Below, piece after piece: positions 7,576 to 16,711 of a stretch of DNA of 24,731 bases (the first letter of the stretch is position 1; each line of letters starts with the position of its first letter). This DNA is from a virus. The stretch lies in the IMG/VR virus record IMGVR_UViG_3300025853_000613, positions 1-24,731 of that record, one strand, 5' to 3'. The notes beneath the pieces are model-generated. The model was not told where the DNA came from and did no database searches. It was given only the letters and a program-made list of their open reading frames with translations. A program made the translations under genes and the position numbers.

Positions 7576-7602
7576 TGTTTCTAGTAATTTTAAGTATTTT
7601 TG
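7572..7602 (+). promoter_or_regulatory. Candidate Bacteroidota-type promoter
   Basis: TTG at 7572-7574 (a second TTG at 7575-7577) is followed after 20 (or 17) bases by TATTTTTG at 7595-7602, an exact match to the TAnnTTTG -7 element. It lies in the largest intergenic gap of the window, behind two hairpins and before a gene that starts at 7611. The expected start of transcription would fall only a few bases before, or at, the ATG, implying a very short or absent leader. Confidence 0.4.
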
Positions 7603-7610
7603 TAAAACAT

Positions 7611-8621
7611 ATGGCAACATTAAATGAAATAGCATACAACATCAAAAGATTAGCTTATGGTGGTAAAAGTAATTCTGAGCAAAATGTAAATATTGAGCAG
7701 ATTAAATTTTGGATACATTATCATAGAGCTATGATGTTAAAAGAAATATCTGCCGAAGGAAAAGAATTAAACTATAGTAATTTTCAATCTATTCTTTTTG
7801 ATCAATCTAACGATGCTTTTGCAATAAGAGGTCAATGGGAAAATTACATAAATACTACAGCAAACGACACTATAATAACTGAAGCTATAGAAGATGATCC
7901 TGCAACAGGAGAAGATGAAACAGCAGCAGCTGTTACAGCAGATCCTACAGCTACAACTAATAGCTCTAACCAGTTAATAGCTTATTCTAATAGAACAGCT
8001 AGTTTAGCTGGGATAACACCTAACTCGCAATTAACTAGAAACGAAAGTTTTTACGGATCAAATCATTACGATAATAATTTTAAAAGAAGACATGATGATT
8101 ATGGTATTTTTGTATTAAATATGCCAAATGTTATTAATATTGATGGTAGTGGTATCAAAAATTTGAGGTATAGAAAGACTCAAGATAATTTATATCAAAA
8201 TCATGGATCTGTAGATATTCCTATATTATCTCGTAATGAATGGGAAAACAAACAATACAATAGATTTTCTAAACATAGCGTTTCAGCTTTTGTAAGTAGA
8301 CCTAGAAGCAATAATAATATAGATCAATTGAATATAGGTTATGTTAAGTCTGTTTTTAAAAGTGATACAAATGGATATGAAGATCCAATAAGATATTTAA
8401 TTTATGCTGATTTATTATTGTCTGATCCTACAAAAATGTCTGGATGGAATGATGATCAAACATATCCATTACAACAATCATTAGTAAATGTTCTTATAGA
8501 AAGAATATTGCAAAAAGAATTGAATTTTACATTAAGAGTACCAACCGATACAATAAGTGATAACTCAGATACAACAAAGATTGTTCAGCCGCAAGTACAA
8601 AGACAAGTACGTAACAGTTAG
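7611..8621 (+). CDS. Putative crAss-like ring / tail adaptor protein
   Basis: Starting at the ATG GCA at 7611 gives 336 residues; the open frame extends upstream to a TTG at 7572, but that would place the start inside the stem-loop and promoter region. The N-terminus (IAYNIKRLAYGG, then VNIEQIKFWIHYHRAMMLKE, residues ~7-45) is a helical pattern I associate with structural proteins of crAss-like phages, where a helix containing a Tyr/His-Arg-Ala-Met segment follows an Asn/Ser-rich turn. A Thr/Ala/Asn-rich low-complexity stretch (~75-130) probably forms a loop or insertion. The second half is strand-rich, then helical near 270-310. It ends in TAG at 8619-8621. The next gene overlaps it by up to 65 bases in another frame. 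The ring role is inferred from position and architecture. Confidence 0.5.
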   Translation: MATLNEIAYNIKRLAYGGKSNSEQNVNIEQIKFWIHYHRAMMLKEISAEGKELNYSNFQSILFDQSNDAFAIRGQWENYINTTANDTIITEAIEDDPATGEDETAAAVTADPTATTNSSNQLIAYSNRTASLAGITPNSQLTRNESFYGSNHYDNNFKRRHDDYGIFVLNMPNVINIDGSGIKNLRYRKTQDNLYQNHGSVDIPILSRNEWENKQYNRFSKHSVSAFVSRPRSNNNIDQLNIGYVKSVFKSDTNGYEDPIRYLIYADLLLSDPTKMSGWNDDQTYPLQQSLVNVLIERILQKELNFTLRVPTDTISDNSDTTKIVQPQVQRQVRNS

Positions 8622-8964
8622 AAAGATATATAATGATAGTGATATAGATTTACCTTACAGTAAGTATTACGCTATTGTTAAAAGGTTTTTTGAAATATTA
8701 TTTAGAGATGTAGTAACAAGATTAGAGCTTGTACATCTACCAAATAAGATGGGGTATATTTATTTAGACAAAAAAGAACATAAAAGAGCTTTTCATTATA
8801 GAATTGATTTAAATGAGTCTAATAAAAAAGGAGAAAAGGTAATATATAAGGTTCCTATATTGGATGATTATTATTATAAGATAATATGGGTAAGACCACA
8901 TAAATATAAAAATTGCAAAATAATGCCTTTAACAAAGGTTAAAAATTTAATTAAAGAATTATAA
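8557..8964 (+). CDS. IHF-like virion/tail protein with non-ATG start
   Basis: The frame opens with GTG at 8557, directly after an in-frame TAA, and has no ATG near its start. TTG at 8581 is the other candidate. Residues ~17-74 (KYVTVRKIY, DLPYSKYYAIVKRFFEIL, LVHLPNKMGYIYL) match the character of the IHF/HU-like proteins encoded just before the tail-tubular gene in crAss-like phages: a helix pair, then LP-x-x-G-x-I as the first strand. Residues 75-135 form a basic, strand-rich extension with YYYKIIWVRPHKYKN. The Lys/Tyr-rich composition and pI fit nucleic-acid contact or a ring at the portal-tail interface. The overlap with the upstream gene is 65 bases from GTG or 41 from TTG. The coding potential in the overlap (SRKYKDKYVTVRKIY) looks real, so the start lies inside the neighbour. 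Confidence 0.65.
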   Translation: MITQIQQRLFSRKYKDKYVTVRKIYNDSDIDLPYSKYYAIVKRFFEILFRDVVTRLELVHLPNKMGYIYLDKKEHKRAFHYRIDLNESNKKGEKVIYKVPILDDYYYKIIWVRPHKYKNCKIMPLTKVKNLIKEL

Positions 8965-8965
8965 A

Positions 8966-9427
8966 ATGGCAACTAAATTAACAGGATCAGCATTAACAGT
9001 TACTATAACTGAATCGCTAAATGTAGCTAACAGTACTGCTGCTGATAGCTTAGACTTTGCGCAAACTACTACAATGAGTTTTGCAGATATAGTTAATGTA
9101 GACAAAAGGATTGTTAAATTGGCTGATATTAACGTTACAACAATAGCTAATTTTGATACAACAGAATCTGCAGGTACTTACAAATTAGGTGATGTAAAAT
9201 ATATTAGAGTTACAAATTTAGATTCAGCACAAAATTTACAAGTTGGATTTGAGGATAGTGGTTCAGATGCAGCATATACTTTAGTAGCTCCAGGTTGTTC
9301 TGTAGTTTATACAACTACAGTAGTTGAAGGAACAGTAGGTGGATCAACTTTTGATAATGTCGCTACATTAAAAGTTAAAGCTGGACACAACAATCAAAAT
9401 GTAGAATTGTTTGTAGCGTCAGAATAA
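8966..9427 (+). CDS. Beta-rich virion protein of unknown position
   Basis: 153 residues rich in Thr, Val, Asp and Ala with alternating strands, no Trp and no membrane segment. The run KYIRVTNLDSAQNLQVGF (~78-95), then AYTLVAPGCSVVYTT (~103-117) and the end NVELFVASE are typical of a small beta-sandwich found in phage structural modules, in which a 'ring-of-strands' domain ends in a short hydrophobic strand. It lies between the IHF-like and tail-tubular genes, one base after the previous stop. It is probably a virion component. It could be a decoration protein, a tail-fibre adaptor or a collar protein, and nothing in the sequence chooses between them. Confidence 0.55.
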   Translation: MATKLTGSALTVTITESLNVANSTAADSLDFAQTTTMSFADIVNVDKRIVKLADINVTTIANFDTTESAGTYKLGDVKYIRVTNLDSAQNLQVGFEDSGSDAAYTLVAPGCSVVYTTTVVEGTVGGSTFDNVATLKVKAGHNNQNVELFVASE

Positions 9428-9437
9428 ATTATAAAAT

Positions 9438-10403
9438 ATGTTTGTACCTGTACACAGAGTTTTTAATAATGTATCTAGAAATCTAGGTCTAGAAAATTAT
9501 ACTAACAATATAGATGCTTGGGCAGAGTGGGCTTTTGAAGCAGAGCAATATATTGGAAGTAATAAAACATTTTTACAAAAAGAGATAGTTTATTCTAGTA
9601 CTCCAGAAGCAGCTTTTGGATCTATAGAGATTGCAACAAATCCTACAGATATGTCATACATAGACATAAACGGAACTAGATTCTTTTTTGTAAGTAGCAC
9701 TATAGTAGGTGATGATTTTTACATTGATATAAAGTCTACTGTATACTTAACTTTACAAGAAGCGGTAGATGTTATAAACAAATCATTGTATGATAATATC
9801 CAAGGCATAAAGGCTAGTACAAGTGGTTCTGTATTAACACTAACTTGTCAAGAAAATGGTGATTGGGGTAATCACTTGACGCTAGATTCTGATATAGGCA
9901 AAGTAACTGCTTTTGCAGGAGGTAAAGAGATGTATCACAATAACCAAGTTAGATTGCCTGATAATATGGTTAAAATGTTGTCAGTTAAAGCTGGAGGCAC
10001 TATTATATTTCCTACAAGCTCACAATTTAGATCTTCTGTATCAGAAAACAGTAACAAATATTATGTTAACGGTAATAGATTAAATTTGACTAATACATAT
10101 ACAAAAGATGTTACAGTAAGTTATTTAGCTGTTCCTATGTCAGAAGAAGGTTATCCAATGGTAAAACAAGGGCACGAAGAAGCTGTTGCATCTTATATTA
10201 TGTGGAAGCATAAATTAATTACGTATTATTCTGGCGAAACACCACAATATATTATTAAAGATTTAGAAAGAAGATGGTATCAGTTGTGTGGTAAAGTTCG
10301 TGGAGATGATAATATGCCAAATTCATCTGAATTATTAAAAATAGGTAAGGTTTGGAACTCTAAAACTAGACCTAGATTGTATGACGGTTTAAATAACTAT
10401 TAA
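9438..10403 (+). CDS. Tail-tubular-like protein with inserted beta domain
   Basis: 321 residues resembling the tail-tubular or P22 gp4-like ring protein of podoviruses. Helical N-terminus (residues 1-50), strand-starting VRLPDNMVKMLSV (171-183), then strands through TKDVTVSYLAVPMSEEGYPMV and a C-terminal helical part (EAVASYIMWKHKLITYY, then LERRWYQLCGKV). Between ~60 and ~162 an extra domain is inserted: SYIDINGTRFFF, LTLQEAVDVINKS, VLTLTCQENGDWGNHLTL. This reads like the small domain seen in phage sheath and tail proteins (strand, glycine turn, helix with hydrophobic Ile/Leu, then LTLTA-x-GxxGN). The position just before the muzzle gene supports a tail ring. The stop overlaps the next ATG (TAATG). 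Confidence 0.65.
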   Translation: MFVPVHRVFNNVSRNLGLENYTNNIDAWAEWAFEAEQYIGSNKTFLQKEIVYSSTPEAAFGSIEIATNPTDMSYIDINGTRFFFVSSTIVGDDFYIDIKSTVYLTLQEAVDVINKSLYDNIQGIKASTSGSVLTLTCQENGDWGNHLTLDSDIGKVTAFAGGKEMYHNNQVRLPDNMVKMLSVKAGGTIIFPTSSQFRSSVSENSNKYYVNGNRLNLTNTYTKDVTVSYLAVPMSEEGYPMVKQGHEEAVASYIMWKHKLITYYSGETPQYIIKDLERRWYQLCGKVRGDDNMPNSSELLKIGKVWNSKTRPRLYDGLNNY

Positions 10404-13400
10404 TGGCTAGCGATAAGCAAGATAATAAAAAACAAAAAAGGAAAAATCAAATAACTAAACCTTCAGGTTTTTATGGAGGTATGGTTTCTGATCCTGATCC
10501 AAGGTTGCAGCCTAAAACAACTTACAGGTACGCTCGTAACATTAGTTTAATAAATTTAGACGGCACTTCATTAACTGTAGAAAATGCAAATGGAAACAGA
10601 AAGATTGTAGATTTATTAGAATATTTTGGTAAAGATAAACAAGGCAATTTTGGATTTTATAATTACAATACAAGTAGTATAGAATATTATGGCCCTCAAG
10701 AAAACAATTTAGATACAAACCTAAATCAACAAGATTTTGCTGGTAATATTGTAGGTCATTATTCTTTTAAAAATCAATTGTTTTTAATTGTTTGTGGTAT
10801 TACTAGATTTAGTCAAAACGAATCTGATTTCAGAACACAATTTTTGTTGTTAGATTTTGACAATAACGGCGAGGTTTTAACAGTTAAAGATTTAAGAGTA
10901 AGTTTTAATGTTAATGGTGGCGCTGAGCTGCCTAATATAAATATGGACCCAACTATATTGTGTAGAGTTGAAGGTCTAGTAGAAAATGAATGCTTGACAA
11001 GAGTTTATTGGACAGACAATAAAAATCCACTAAGAACTTTATCTTTAAAAAGCTCTACTTTAACAACATTAGATCCTAATGAGTTAGATGTAAAACCACA
11101 AGCTTCTTTTAATCAGCCTTTAGTTGATAAAACAATACCTGGATCATTATTGTCAGGTGTTTATGCATATGCTTTTAAATACAAAACAGATGATGGAGCA
11201 GTTTCAGGCATATCACCAATTAGCGATATATATCATGTTTCTAATAAGTCATTAGCTGGATCTGCTACTTATTATGGATCTAATTCTGGATTACCTACTA
11301 GCTATGGCTTACAAATAAAAGTAGGTGATTTAGACGAAAGATATGATTCTGTAGAATTTTATTCTATTTATTATCAAGATTTAGATAATGCGCCTGTTGT
11401 TTCTAAGATAGGAGAAAAATCTATTACAGGTAGTAGCATGGTGTTCACACATAGCTCTATGAAGCCTGAAATACCTTTAGGCTTAACTGAGGTTTTAATA
11501 CCTTCTAATACTTGGGATCTTTGTAAGGATATTGCTGTAAAAGATAATATTTTATTTGCTGCAAATTTAAGAAGTATACAAAATGTAGTTAGTGAAAAAG
11601 AATGGAATGTTAGAGTTAGAAGATGTTCTTTACACAATCTTAGTACAGGTAGCAGTTCTGTAGTTGGTGTTTTAACAACAACAGACACAGAAGTAAAAGA
11701 TTATACACTAGACAGCTCTGGTAATCCATTTGAATTATATCAAGCGGGTTCTTACAAAAAATGGGATTTTAGTAATTCTTATAAAGCTTGTAGTCAATCA
11801 CATAGATATATGCCTGAAATTACAGATAAGCCTGTTTTAGGAGCGATGTCATATGGTTTTTTAGATACAGATAGTGCATATGCTCTAAAAAATGAATTAG
11901 GCGGATGTAGAGTATCTTTTTATAATTTAAGAAAACTTTCAGAAAATAAAAACAACAAAGGAAAGAGTAATGATTTAACTTACGGGTCATATTCTTCTGA
12001 AGCTACAAATTTATATACTGACTCATACACAGATATTAATAGTAGCAATAATAGCAATAACTATAAATTAAGCTTATCTAATATTGGTGGTGCTAAAGAT
12101 ATGGTTAGTGCAGGAAGTAGAAGAGGGTTCCAAAGAGGAGAAACATATAGATTTGGAGTGTTGGTATATGATAAAGCTGGAAACCCAGGTAATGTTTTGT
12201 GGATAGGCGATATACAAATGCCATATCACTCTGACAGATATTACAGAAGAAGAATTGATAATTATACATGGGATAGTGTATTAAGAGATGATTTATATGA
12301 AGATGATACATATTCTATTGATTATAGAATGTCTTCTAGCTCTGCTATGCAAGTTCCTGGATACGTAAATAAACATAATAAATTTGATCAAACTTTTTCT
12401 GATAATGGATCAACGGGTGCATCTAGTTCTTTTGAAAAAAATAATATGTTTTTTAGTCCTCCTGGCGTAACAAATCATTACACTTATGATTTAGGACTTG
12501 TATTTGAATTTAAAATACCTCAAGAGGTAAGAAATAAAATATCTGGCTTTAAAGTAGTTAGAGCAGAAAGAACTGAAAACGATAGAAGCGTTCTACAACA
12601 AGGAGCATTAGCACAAACTGTATATTATTCTAGAAAACCAGCAACAAATCAATATTCATTTAAATATTCGCCATCAACAAGTTTAACAAACTTAGGTTCA
12701 GAAACAGATGAAACAAATCCATTATGGCCTGAATACGAAACATTATTAGGTGGATATATTGGATTAAATTATTACCAAAACAATTTAGATGGTAGCGGTG
12801 GAGATGGAACTGCTGCTAATGAATATATAGATACTTCTGATGCAGCAACATCTGTGTTGTTAAGAAAAGATCAAGATGGATTTTATTCTAGTGCAGGAGG
12901 AGCAGACACTAATTACACTACTTCTAGATATTTTGGATATGATGCATGGGGGACTTATAAAAGGTCTGGAGGATACACAAGAAATACTAGGCATATATGC
13001 TTAAATACTTGGGTAATGTATTCTCCTGACAGCGCTTTTGGTGTAAGGCCTTATCAACATGTTAATGGTAATAGATTAAGTATAATATCTACATTAAAAG
13101 CTGTAGATAAAATTAGAGTTAAATCAGATCCAGAAATAGAAGCTACTGATGAATACGGTAATGCTACAGGGGTTACTAGAACTTTCAATACGTCTGACTA
13201 TCCTTCTATAGATACATCAATAAATGAGGTTAGTGTAGGATTTCAATATGGAGGATGGAATGCTGGTTCTGATAAAGGCGATTATTTTACAACAAAAAAA
13301 GTAGCAGATTCTGATCAAAGAGCTACAGCTCATAGTGCAGTTTTTGCTGTATATGACACACAATTACATCAACATTTAAGTGATTTAGCTACAGGAGATG

Positions 13401-16400
13401 CTTCTAATAGTTATTTTAATAGTAATGGTAAAATCCAATATGTTACTAAAACTGATAACTCTATGATGAATGTGCCTAGTAACACACATACATTAGGATC
13501 TGCTACAGGAAATAGACCAAGCGGTGCTGGAATACAAGAAACTAGCGGTGATTACGGTGCAGGACAAAACGATCCTTTTTCAACAGAATATTTAGGGTCT
13601 GGAGTATCTAACTATTACGCTAATTGTAAAAACTTAGGTAATTATTTTGAATTAGGAAACTCTAAAGAAATTACAGATGGTGAAATTGTAGGAAAAGAAT
13701 TTTTTGAAGATTCTAAAGGTAGCGCTTTCCCAACAGGGTTTAATACGTCAGGTTTTTCAAATCATACTTTAGGATTTGCGTGGATGTCTAGTGGAAATGG
13801 AACTTGGAAAACAGATGGCTCAAAAGATGCTGGAGCTATTGATGGTGCTAATTTTTCATGTACTGTACAAAGCAAAGATTATACTAGTGGATTTACAAAT
13901 GGTTTAATGCCAGGACAAGCTCATAGAGATTTAGATATAAATCAATATAGCACAGATACAGTTTCTCAGTTAATGAGAGGAACAAGAGGTATTATTTTAA
14001 ATATTGCAGAAACAACTCCAACAAGTTTATCAAGTTTATATAGTAGTAGATCTACATCTTTTGATAGATTTTCAGGAACTATAGATATTGCTAGAGTAAT
14101 AAGCGAACAAAATTGGTGGGCTAGTAATGGTAGTAAAAAAGGAATCAATTATGCAAAAAATAAAAAAATACCATATATAGTTTCAGCTAACATAGTAAGA
14201 GAGCTAGTTGACCAATACGGCGGAAATACAAAACAAAGTATAGAAGAAACTGTTTACAATTCTTGCGGACATTATCATCCTATAAATGTAGATACAGAAG
14301 GTCACACTTCTATAGTTTTTGGTGGAGATACTTTTGTTACAATGTATTCACACCAAGTAACCACATCTCCATATCCAGCAAACTCAGCTACAAAATTTTT
14401 AATATTTCCTGTAGAATCTTTTGTAAATACACAAATGAGGTCAGGATTACATTTAGGTAATGGAGATCACGAAGAGGGTTTTGATCAAGACAATTTGCCT
14501 GTTAGTAATGATTGGTTATATAATCCTGTGTATTCTCAAGAAAAGAATTTAAAACGATTTGTTTCTGTCAAAGAATCAGATTGTGATATAAAAAATTTAC
14601 CTTACGAAATAGCATACTCTCAAACTAAATTAACAGGAGAGCCAACTGATGCATTTAGATCTTTTCCTTATTTGAATTTTCACGATGTAGAGGGTACATT
14701 TGGTGAAATAACAGGGTTAATAAATCATAACAATGAGATATATTTTACACAAGAAAAAGCTTTTGGTAAATTAATAATTAATCCTAGAACTTTTGTTAAG
14801 GATGATGCTACAGGTGATTCTATTTTTACAGGGCAAGGAAATATATTAGAAACAGAAATGTATATATCTAATGTATACGGAACAAGACATATTAATAGTA
14901 TAGTTAATAGTGATAAAGCTTTATACTTCTTTGACGTAGACAATGAAAAAATATTACAGTTTATTGAAGGTAAGGGTTTGCGTGTTCTTAGCGATGAAAA
15001 AGGTATCAAAAATAAATTAAACAAATATTTAAATTTAGGTAGATTAAAAGTATATCAAAAATATAAAAACGAAAAAGTGTATGGTACTGGTCATATTGAA
15101 GATCGAATTTATCATAATGATATGCCGTTGCGTTTTATTGGTATACACGGAACGTTTGATAAAAAGAAAAGAAATTTAATTTACACTATATTAGATGGGG
15201 CTAGAATTGATAAGCAAGACAGAGTTGATAACGAGGCTAAACATGATTTAAGCGTTAGAAAAACATTATCAAGCTATAAAGACAACGTTTTTAAAGATGA
15301 AAGTCAAGGATCATTACAAACAAGAGCTTTTAATCCTTGGACTAATAATAGTGCTGGTATAGGATATGCTGAAAGACTTAGATTTAATAACACATTAATA
15401 TATAATGAAGAGTTAGACACGTTTGTTACTTGGTCTGACTATACTCCTTCGCAATGGATAAATCATAATGGATATGTATATTCTACAGCTAACAGGCAAG
15501 TATTTACAGAGTGGAATATAAGTATAACTGAATATCCAACACAATTAGCAGGTTCAACTATTGCTAATTATAGTCATGAAGATTCTATGGATTATAAAGA
15601 CATTTATAGATACGGATCTAATAGATTAAAACAAGGGTCTGTGCAGCTTTGGATGTTAAATGGTAGTGAAGAAAAAAATATTCTTTACAATGAAGATGCC
15701 AATTTAATGCAAATTAATGATTCAGATGCAGATTGGGTTCATTCAGAAAGCGATTTTACATCACCTAATCCATTATTTGTTTTTGACGGTTATGATAATA
15801 TATTTACAGAACATCCTAAATCATATACATCTACTGGACATGATATTGATGGAAATCAGTATAATACCTATCAATATTATATAGAAAAAGGATTTTCTAG
15901 ACATCATTTAAAAAGAATTTATCCTGTTATATTTGAGGCTTCCATTAATGATTTTTCTACTGTTAATAAAAAATACGACAATGTTAATATACATGTTACT
16001 GCAGATAATGTAATAAATAATGGTATTTATAATTCTATAGATAGAAATGGATATATTGTTTACGGTGAAGATAGCACACTTTCTGGAGTTAGAGAAGTTT
16101 ATAAATTAAATAGATTAGATAACACAATAACAGACCAAGTAAATTTATCTTGGTATTATAATACAAATTCTGTTAAAAATATAATGCCTGCATTGCAATC
16201 TAATTCTGATGCTTATTATTCTTATGAATTGACACAGTATGAGCAAGGAGCGTATACACAAGTAGAAAATACGTCTTTTTCATCATTGTTTGATAAGATA
16301 ACCTACAGTACTGATGTATTTAACAATAACACTACTTATAAATTTTATGATAAGCTTGAGTTGTTAAATAAATTAGGAGACAATGAAGGTGATACAACAA

Positions 16401-16711
16401 CAGAAGATATACAATATTTTTCAGACAAATTAGATGTTTATACAAGTCAACTATTAAATCATAAATATAGAGAAGGTGTTTTGAATGTTCCTGTTTCTGA
16501 AAACAAAATAAATGATAATTTATTTAATATGGATTATGATTCTGATACTGAATATAACATCGATTATATTAATAGTTTAACTGAAAAAACTAACAAGTTA
16601 ATTTCTAGCAGAATAGTAGGTAGTTATTTAAATGTTAAACTAGTGTCAAGAACACACAAAAAATTTAATATCTTTGCAATAACTGCAAAATTTAGAAAAT
16701 CTTTTAATTAA
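10403..16711 (+). CDS. Giant tail muzzle / stabilization protein (crAss-like)
   Basis: A 2102-residue virion protein covering a quarter of the window. The start pattern is characteristic: a basic, disordered N-terminus (residues 4-20), GFYGGMVSDPDPRLQP, then YRYARNISLINLDGTSL and VENANGNRKIV (20-70). This matches the stabilization (P22 gp10-like) proteins of crAss-like phages, which form the distal 'muzzle' of the tail. A fibronectin-like or propeller-like section follows (VEFYSIYYQDLDNAPVVSKI, 315-334), then a long variable Ser/Asn/Gly/Tyr-rich middle with GFKVVRAERTENDRSVLQQG. The conserved distal part begins near 1430 (GLINHNNEIYFTQEKAFGKL), and the end is KFNIFAITAKFRKS. It probably contributes to receptor contact and the tail channel. 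The sequence is continuous, with no internal TAG or TGA. Confidence 0.8.
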   Translation: MASDKQDNKKQKRKNQITKPSGFYGGMVSDPDPRLQPKTTYRYARNISLINLDGTSLTVENANGNRKIVDLLEYFGKDKQGNFGFYNYNTSSIEYYGPQENNLDTNLNQQDFAGNIVGHYSFKNQLFLIVCGITRFSQNESDFRTQFLLLDFDNNGEVLTVKDLRVSFNVNGGAELPNINMDPTILCRVEGLVENECLTRVYWTDNKNPLRTLSLKSSTLTTLDPNELDVKPQASFNQPLVDKTIPGSLLSGVYAYAFKYKTDDGAVSGISPISDIYHVSNKSLAGSATYYGSNSGLPTSYGLQIKVGDLDERYDSVEFYSIYYQDLDNAPVVSKIGEKSITGSSMVFTHSSMKPEIPLGLTEVLIPSNTWDLCKDIAVKDNILFAANLRSIQNVVSEKEWNVRVRRCSLHNLSTGSSSVVGVLTTTDTEVKDYTLDSSGNPFELYQAGSYKKWDFSNSYKACSQSHRYMPEITDKPVLGAMSYGFLDTDSAYALKNELGGCRVSFYNLRKLSENKNNKGKSNDLTYGSYSSEATNLYTDSYTDINSSNNSNNYKLSLSNIGGAKDMVSAGSRRGFQRGETYRFGVLVYDKAGNPGNVLWIGDIQMPYHSDRYYRRRIDNYTWDSVLRDDLYEDDTYSIDYRMSSSSAMQVPGYVNKHNKFDQTFSDNGSTGASSSFEKNNMFFSPPGVTNHYTYDLGLVFEFKIPQEVRNKISGFKVVRAERTENDRSVLQQGALAQTVYYSRKPATNQYSFKYSPSTSLTNLGSETDETNPLWPEYETLLGGYIGLNYYQNNLDGSGGDGTAANEYIDTSDAATSVLLRKDQDGFYSSAGGADTNYTTSRYFGYDAWGTYKRSGGYTRNTRHICLNTWVMYSPDSAFGVRPYQHVNGNRLSIISTLKAVDKIRVKSDPEIEATDEYGNATGVTRTFNTSDYPSIDTSINEVSVGFQYGGWNAGSDKGDYFTTKKVADSDQRATAHSAVFAVYDTQLHQHLSDLATGDASNSYFNSNGKIQYVTKTDNSMMNVPSNTHTLGSATGNRPSGAGIQETSGDYGAGQNDPFSTEYLGSGVSNYYANCKNLGNYFELGNSKEITDGEIVGKEFFEDSKGSAFPTGFNTSGFSNHTLGFAWMSSGNGTWKTDGSKDAGAIDGANFSCTVQSKDYTSGFTNGLMPGQAHRDLDINQYSTDTVSQLMRGTRGIILNIAETTPTSLSSLYSSRSTSFDRFSGTIDIARVISEQNWWASNGSKKGINYAKNKKIPYIVSANIVRELVDQYGGNTKQSIEETVYNSCGHYHPINVDTEGHTSIVFGGDTFVTMYSHQVTTSPYPANSATKFLIFPVESFVNTQMRSGLHLGNGDHEEGFDQDNLPVSNDWLYNPVYSQEKNLKRFVSVKESDCDIKNLPYEIAYSQTKLTGEPTDAFRSFPYLNFHDVEGTFGEITGLINHNNEIYFTQEKAFGKLIINPRTFVKDDATGDSIFTGQGNILETEMYISNVYGTRHINSIVNSDKALYFFDVDNEKILQFIEGKGLRVLSDEKGIKNKLNKYLNLGRLKVYQKYKNEKVYGTGHIEDRIYHNDMPLRFIGIHGTFDKKKRNLIYTILDGARIDKQDRVDNEAKHDLSVRKTLSSYKDNVFKDESQGSLQTRAFNPWTNNSAGIGYAERLRFNNTLIYNEELDTFVTWSDYTPSQWINHNGYVYSTANRQVFTEWNISITEYPTQLAGSTIANYSHEDSMDYKDIYRYGSNRLKQGSVQLWMLNGSEEKNILYNEDANLMQINDSDADWVHSESDFTSPNPLFVFDGYDNIFTEHPKSYTSTGHDIDGNQYNTYQYYIEKGFSRHHLKRIYPVIFEASINDFSTVNKKYDNVNIHVTADNVINNGIYNSIDRNGYIVYGEDSTLSGVREVYKLNRLDNTITDQVNLSWYYNTNSVKNIMPALQSNSDAYYSYELTQYEQGAYTQVENTSFSSLFDKITYSTDVFNNNTTYKFYDKLELLNKLGDNEGDTTTEDIQYFSDKLDVYTSQLLNHKYREGVLNVPVSENKINDNLFNMDYDSDTEYNIDYINSLTEKTNKLISSRIVGSYLNVKLVSRTHKKFNIFAITAKFRKSFN

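Noticed and set aside
14263-14460. Rightward frame of 65 residues inside the muzzle gene
   Set aside because: Alternate-frame shadow within a well-supported gene; Ser/Tyr/Phe-rich with no start signal.
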